Source: Pirellulaceae bacterium
GTDB taxonomy: Bacteria > Planctomycetota > Planctomycetia > Pirellulales > Pirellulaceae
DNA length: 36,607 nt
Direction: 5' to 3'
Assembly: GCA_028066335.1 (NCBI GenBank)
Contig: JALCBQ010000013.1
Location: forward strand, 1-36,607
Shown here piece by piece: positions 32,403 through 36,607 of the stretch. The notes beneath the pieces are model-generated. The model had not been told where the DNA came from, did not search any database, and saw only the letters and a program-made list of their open reading frames with translations. Positions within the stretch are counted from its first letter, which is position 1. The number at the start of each line of letters is the position of its first letter. Made by a program: the position numbers and the translations under genes.

Positions 32403-35102
32403 ATGACCCACTTTCAGAAATATAACCAAGATGCAGGCAGGAAGCCCAGTGGGCAAAATCGGTCGCATTCTTTTAAAAATGATAAAAATATCGTTCGACC
32501 TTTTCAAAATGGTTCGTTGGCACTCGTTGTTCGGACTTGCCATTTTTTCGGTTTTGCAGAGCGATCATTTTCTCGTCTCGGTTTGGTCTTGGTTCTTTTT
32601 GCTTTGATTTCGTTGGTTGCACCTTCATTATCGACGATATTATTTCCTTTTTCAGCCCTCAATTTAATTTCTACGGCAAAAGGAAGCCCTGCATTAACAT
32701 CGGCGTTACCAAATAGCGACCATACCAGTTTTAGTAGAGACAACTTCGAAAATAGTGTCCTCGCTGAATCTTCGACATTGCCGACTAATTCGGAAGAAAA
32801 TTTCCCGATTGAAAAGGAACTCCACGGCGTCCGAACGGATGTTCAAGATCGAGCGATCAATAGCGACGATCGACAAGGAGGCCGAGCTCAAAGAGACGAC
32901 CGAGCGCTTGATGACAAAACTGATTTCCTTCTTCAAACGATTGTCGAATCGAATCCAACGACTCCTGAAGAGTTATTGCAGGCTGTCGAGAACCTCCTCC
33001 GTTTAGAAAAGAGGGCGGCTGCTAGGGTCTACTTTTTACGACTTGTCGATGCGAATTTAACGACGAGCCAGATGGTCGATCTTCATGCACAGTTCGGTTC
33101 ACCGATTTTTGTAAAGCTCTCGTCAAAGGCGAGTCTTAAACCCGAGAGCCCTGTTTTTGTAAAGAGTGTTCTCGATGCTGCAAGCGAGTATGCGAATTCA
33201 CCCGAGCGAATAGACCAACTTCTTGCCGAGCTCTATTCAGCAAACCCACTCGACCGACACGACGCACTCGACAAACTTCGTCAGACAGGTCACCACGGTT
33301 TGACCATTTTGATTGATCAGCTACAACAGCCTCTTTCTGAAATTCAACGGGAGCAGGTCCACCAGACCCTTTTGGAGTTTGCGCCTTACAGTACCTCTCC
33401 GCTGATTGCTGCTTTAGCCAGCCGAAATAAAGGATTGCGAAAAGAGGCGGTCTTTTTACTCGGTGAATTGGGAGAGCCAGAGGCGATCCCTTATTTGATC
33501 CATCCATTCCTGGCTTCCGATTCCTCAAATAGCCTCCGTCAAGAAACAGCCGATGCCTATAAAAAAATTGTCGATCGAATTCCAACCCGTGCTGAGCTTT
33601 TACCAATCCTTGTTAATGAGACCGAGAGTTATTTGGCAGGTCGACTTCCCAGAGGGGCCGATCCTTTGGGAAATTATCCACTCTGGTTGTGGAACGATCA
33701 AACGAGACAGGTCGAGTATAGAGACTTTTCAGGCAAAGAGGCATCTGGTCTCCTTGCTGCCCATTTGGCTCGTGACCTTTACGAAGTGACAAAAGAAAAA
33801 GAGCGTTACCTAAAGCCATACCTTTTGAGTTCACTTCAACGAAACCGGGCTGCATTCGGTTTTCACTCGACTTTACAGACGACCGATTCAGAGCTATTTA
33901 GTATTTGTGAGAGTCAAACAGATGCCTTCCTGAGTGAACTTCTTGGAGAAGCTCTTAAAAAGAGACAGACGTATGCCGTCGCGAGTCTTCTGGAGGTTAT
34001 AGGGACCAAACGAGACTCCTCCTACCTAGACGCTGGTAAACGGGAATTGTCACCTTTGGTTCGGGCATTACGTCATGGGAACCGCCATATCCGATTCGCC
34101 GCATGTCGTGCCATTATGAAAATACCGAACAAGCCGGACTTCCCTGGGATGAGCCATTTCATCCAGGAACTTGCCCATTTTTCCTGTGAATACGATAGTC
34201 GTCGAGTATTGGTTGTCCACCCTTTGCAGAGCCGGGCCCAGACGCTGGCCGGTAATTTGGCGAGGTATGGTTTTCATTGTACAACAGCAAAAACATCCCG
34301 TGAGGGCCTTCTGGAAGTCCAAAGGAGTCAGGGCTTTACCTTTATCCTTTTGAGTGATCAATTTCCCGAGCGAGACATCTTTCGAATGGCACAACTATTT
34401 CGTCAAGATTATCGAACAAGCAACGTTCCACTTGTCCTTATGGGGGGCACCTTTGAAAAGATAAATTTCTCGACTTACGGCCCGACAGGGAGTGCCTTTC
34501 TTGGTGAGGCTCGAAAAAGTCGCCGCACTGCAAACGAGATGAGGGCCGAGCGATTTCTGGAAATCGACCGACATTCGATTGCAATCGAACAGCCTGCAAC
34601 CGAAGAGACATACCGTTTGATGCTTCGCCATATCGCTCCGATACTCGAAGCAAACCGAATGGGTGTGGAGCCCGAAGAGGAAGAGCTCGTCTGTCAGCGT
34701 CAGGCAATTGAAGCGTTGACCTGGCTTTATGAAATAGCCCGCTCCGAGGAACTCACCGTCCAGTATGAACTTCTTTCCCAGGAAGAAAAAGTTGCCACTG
34801 CAACCGATCATCCGTTGACCTTTGACCTTGGGGTAAAAATCCTTTCCGAGACAGGGTCTCGTGTTGCCCAAAAACGTCTTGCTCAATTGCTTCAGTCACC
34901 GAGCCATTCTCTTAAACAACGTGAAATGGCGGCAGACGCTTTGTTGTATGCGATCGAGAAAAGGTACCTTCGTTTGACAGGAAAAGAAGTTTTGCATCTT
35001 CAGGAATCAGCAAAGATCTATCGTGAAAGTGGAATCGACTTTGCCGGGCCGATCGAACGAGTCCTGTTAACTTTGGGGGCCAAAGAGCGACGTAATCATT
35101 GA
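32403..35102 (+). CDS. HEAT-like repeat membrane protein with degenerate receiver domain
   Basis: An 899-residue protein. A basic amino terminus of about 58 residues is followed by a hydrophobic segment (about 59-80, LGLVLVLFALISLVAP), either a membrane anchor or a long signal sequence. Low-complexity serine-, asparagine- and acid-rich sequence follows. HEAT-like repeats occupy about 275-390 (LRKEAVFLLGELGEPEAIPYL), and more lie at the end (about 750-895). Between them, about 600-690, is a response-regulator-like fold: VLVVHPLQSRAQTLAGNLAR, then FILLSDQFPERDIFRMAQLF and VPLVLMGG. The acidic pair of normal receivers is replaced by VVHP, and the phospho-acceptor position aligns with S651, with D652 displaced by one. 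Phosphorylation is thus unlikely, and a binding role is inferred. The upstream gap (229 bases) is AT-rich. The topology of a receiver-like domain after a membrane segment is unexplained. Confidence 0.75.
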   Translation: MTHFQKYNQDAGRKPSGQNRSHSFKNDKNIVRPFQNGSLALVVRTCHFFGFAERSFSRLGLVLVLFALISLVAPSLSTILFPFSALNLISTAKGSPALTSALPNSDHTSFSRDNFENSVLAESSTLPTNSEENFPIEKELHGVRTDVQDRAINSDDRQGGRAQRDDRALDDKTDFLLQTIVESNPTTPEELLQAVENLLRLEKRAAARVYFLRLVDANLTTSQMVDLHAQFGSPIFVKLSSKASLKPESPVFVKSVLDAASEYANSPERIDQLLAELYSANPLDRHDALDKLRQTGHHGLTILIDQLQQPLSEIQREQVHQTLLEFAPYSTSPLIAALASRNKGLRKEAVFLLGELGEPEAIPYLIHPFLASDSSNSLRQETADAYKKIVDRIPTRAELLPILVNETESYLAGRLPRGADPLGNYPLWLWNDQTRQVEYRDFSGKEASGLLAAHLARDLYEVTKEKERYLKPYLLSSLQRNRAAFGFHSTLQTTDSELFSICESQTDAFLSELLGEALKKRQTYAVASLLEVIGTKRDSSYLDAGKRELSPLVRALRHGNRHIRFAACRAIMKIPNKPDFPGMSHFIQELAHFSCEYDSRRVLVVHPLQSRAQTLAGNLARYGFHCTTAKTSREGLLEVQRSQGFTFILLSDQFPERDIFRMAQLFRQDYRTSNVPLVLMGGTFEKINFSTYGPTGSAFLGEARKSRRTANEMRAERFLEIDRHSIAIEQPATEETYRLMLRHIAPILEANRMGVEPEEEELVCQRQAIEALTWLYEIARSEELTVQYELLSQEEKVATATDHPLTFDLGVKILSETGSRVAQKRLAQLLQSPSHSLKQREMAADALLYAIEKRYLRLTGKEVLHLQESAKIYRESGIDFAGPIERVLLTLGAKERRNH

Positions 35103-35151
35103 TTCTGCTGATCTCTTTTTCACTGAACAAGTTTTAGAAGTAATATCTACC

Positions 35152-35168
35152 TCGGCTGGCTCCTTGCT
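35152..35168 (+). promoter_or_regulatory. weak sigma-54-like element upstream of the sigma-54 activator gene
   Basis: TCGGCTGGCTCCTTGCT keeps the GG-N10-GC spacing, with a good -12 (CTTGCT) and a poor -24 (TCGGCT). It lies 112 bases before the ATG at 35280. If real it would allow self-regulation. A chance match cannot be excluded. Confidence 0.25.
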
Positions 35169-35279
35169 TTTTAGCGAGAAGCTCCTTAGAATTTGGGCTG
35201 GTCGTTGGCCTCTTGTTTAAGGCCATTCTTTTTAGGCTGATAGTCGATCTATTGTTCGCTTTCTTCTGGCAAGGTCGTT

Positions 35280-36353
35280 ATGAGTAGTTCTGATTCAGAA
35301 GCTTTGTCGGATCGTCTGCCCGCCGACTTGTTTTCCCAGCTGGAAATAATCGGTAACAGTCCTGCCATGCAAGAGGTCTTTACCCTGGTGGCACAGGTCG
35401 CCGACAGCAATGCCTCGGTATTGTTATTGGGAGAGACGGGGACAGGAAAGGAGCTCGTTGCTGACGCAATTCATCAGCTCAGTGACCGCCGTGAAAGGCC
35501 ACTTGTATCGGTCAATTGTGGTGCGCTCAGCGAGAACCTGCTTGAAAGCGAACTCTTTGGGCACGTCCGTGGCGCTTTTACCGGCGCTGTAAATAACCGT
35601 ATCGGTCGATTCGAAGCGGCCCATCGGGGGACGATTTTTCTCGATGAAATCAACTCGACGACGCTCTATCTTCAGGTAAAGTTGTTACGGGTTTTGCAAC
35701 AACGTGAGTACGAACGTGTCGGCGACACCAAAACGCTTCACACCGATGTCCGTATTATCGCCGCTAGCAATCGTAACCTGGAGGCTTTGATTGAGAAGGA
35801 GCTTTTTCGAGAAGATCTCTACTGGCGGCTCAATGTTGTGCCGATCGAGCTACCACCATTACGAAATCGTCGAGACGATATTCCTCCTTTGATCGACCAT
35901 TTTTTGGCCTACTACAATCGTAAAAATAATCGACAAATCGAGAAAGTCTCTGCTGAAGCGATTTCCCGACTGCAAGAATACTATTGGCCCGGCAATGTCC
36001 GTGAACTGCAAAACTATATGGAGCGGGCCGTTGTTCTAGCGGCTAAAGATCGCCTGACCATCCATGATTTTCCGACCTGTGTGCGACAGAATGAAAAGCC
36101 GACCCGAAAGGGAGAAACTACTGAAACCGACCTGGGGGCGTTAGTCCAGGCGGCGATCGAACAAGCGATCGCTCAGATCCATCCTGGTAGTCGAAAATTG
36201 TATAGTGAGGTCATGGGCCGTTTCGAGTACGAACTTTTGCGAAAAATTTTAGCCGAAACCAATTATACCCAGACGAAGGCTGCCGGCCGACTTGGACTTA
36301 ATCGAAATACTCTTCACAAAAAGATGGTCGAACATAATCTTGAGGCCAAGTAA
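35280..36353 (+). CDS. sigma-54-dependent transcription activator without sensor domain
   Basis: A 357-residue AAA+ activator. The Walker A motif is GETGTGKE (51-58), the sigma-54 contact loop is GAFTGA (98-103), Walker B is IFLDEIN (119-125), and [10 protein letters not shown] (177-186) carries the arginine finger region. A Fis-type helix-turn-helix closes the protein (about 328-350, [20 protein letters not shown]). Only about 20 residues precede the AAA+ domain, so there is no receiver or PAS domain, as in PspF. Regulation must come from a separate protein or from expression level. AAGG lies about 6 bases before the ATG. The two strong sigma-54-like promoters in the window make it a possible, unproven regulator of them. 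Confidence 0.93.
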   Translation: MSSSDSEALSDRLPADLFSQLEIIGNSPAMQEVFTLVAQVADSNASVLLLGETGTGKELVADAIHQLSDRRERPLVSVNCGALSENLLESELFGHVRGAFTGAVNNRIGRFEAAHRGTIFLDEINSTTLYLQVKLLRVLQQREYERVGDTKTLHTDVRIIAASNRNLEALIEKELFREDLYWRLNVVPIELPPLRNRRDDIPPLIDHFLAYYNRKNNRQIEKVSAEAISRLQEYYWPGNVRELQNYMERAVVLAAKDRLTIHDFPTCVRQNEKPTRKGETTETDLGALVQAAIEQAIAQIHPGSRKLYSEVMGRFEYELLRKILAETNYTQTKAAGRLGLNRNTLHKKMVEHNLEAK

Positions 36354-36607
36354 TTCTTTGGCGAGCGCTTGGAAGAGGGCAGAACAAAGGATGGTTTAGC
36401 GGGAGTGATGTTTGAGACTGCCTCAGCGATGATAACTGATGGTGTCTTCAGTGGTGGCCTCTCCCTTTTCGAGGGGGTGCCAGGCAGTTGGGGACGCTGG
36501 TTCACCTTGCTGCATCTAAAGGGTCTTCTGAGCAATTGAAAGTTTTTAAGACTTTTTAAAAGAGGCCTCTCGTTTATGGCGAAACCATTCCCCAAGAGGG
36601 GTGTTCC
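36354..36607. other. non-coding right edge, 254 bases
   Basis: No coding frame of protein-like composition was found after the activator gene. It holds a perfect 10-base palindrome AGAGGCCTCT (36561-36570) and CCCC-AAGA-GGGG at 36590-36601, neither with a T-run. The next gene lies outside the window. Confidence 0.4.

Noticed and set aside
35195..35215. Second GG-N10-GC match upstream of the sigma-54 activator gene
   Set aside because: The -12 reads TTGGC instead of TTGC and the -24 is poor, so it is probably chance.

Overview
The window looks like a chromosomal stretch of a planctomycete, most likely Pirellulaceae-like, at moderate GC. The main reasons are family-level. A 1396-residue protein joins a beta-propeller, HEAT-like repeats and a CxxCH haem domain, which is the PVC-type membrane-bound dehydrogenase architecture. 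There is also a BBP7-like outer-membrane barrel, a protein with the DUF1559-like pseudopilin pattern, very long secreted proteins of unknown family, and few Shine-Dalgarno sequences. No rRNA, tRNA, CRISPR array, insertion sequence or prophage gene was seen.

Layout. 1-1.5 kb: the 3' end of an outer-membrane barrel gene, facing a SAM methyltransferase across a hairpin terminator. 1.5-4.3 kb: a 690-base gap with two inverted repeats, a sigma-54-like promoter and a probable structured RNA ending in a terminator. After it come an ECF-type sigma factor and a membrane protein that looks like an anti-sigma factor fused to a pseudopilin-like ectodomain. 4.5-10.2 kb: an M3 metallopeptidase, a large secreted protein of unknown function, and an unknown 297-residue protein whose upstream region carries a second sigma-54-like promoter nearly identical to the first. 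10.2-17.8 kb: a fused oligopeptide-type ABC ATPase, the giant dehydrogenase, and a voltage-sensor-like membrane protein. 17.9-20.8 kb: two PLP enzymes (BioF-like and cysteine-synthase-like) and a SET-domain protein with a polylysine tail.

20.9-26.0 kb is the clearest operon: kdsD, kdsC and a 1138-residue anchored protein with LptA/OstA-like segments, with gaps of 23-24 bases. The order matches the proteobacterial kdsD-kdsC-lptC-lptA-lptB locus, so the giant protein probably takes the LptC/LptA role in lipopolysaccharide export. 26.0-30.7 kb: an esterase-like protein without its catalytic serine, hypoxanthine phosphoribosyltransferase, a GT-B glycosyltransferase and a glutamine-dependent asparagine synthetase, the last followed by a clear terminator. 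30.8-36.4 kb: argininosuccinate lyase (argH), a HEAT-like membrane protein with a degenerate receiver domain, and a sigma-54 activator without a sensory domain.

Three themes link the genes: cell-envelope construction (barrel, kds/lpt operon, glycosyltransferase, secreted giants), envelope-linked regulation (ECF sigma with its membrane partner, sigma-54 activator, sigma-54-like promoters), and ordinary amino-acid and purine metabolism. The best candidates for undescribed biology are the 1730-2093 regulatory/RNA region, the anti-sigma/pseudopilin fusion and the giant Lpt-like protein.
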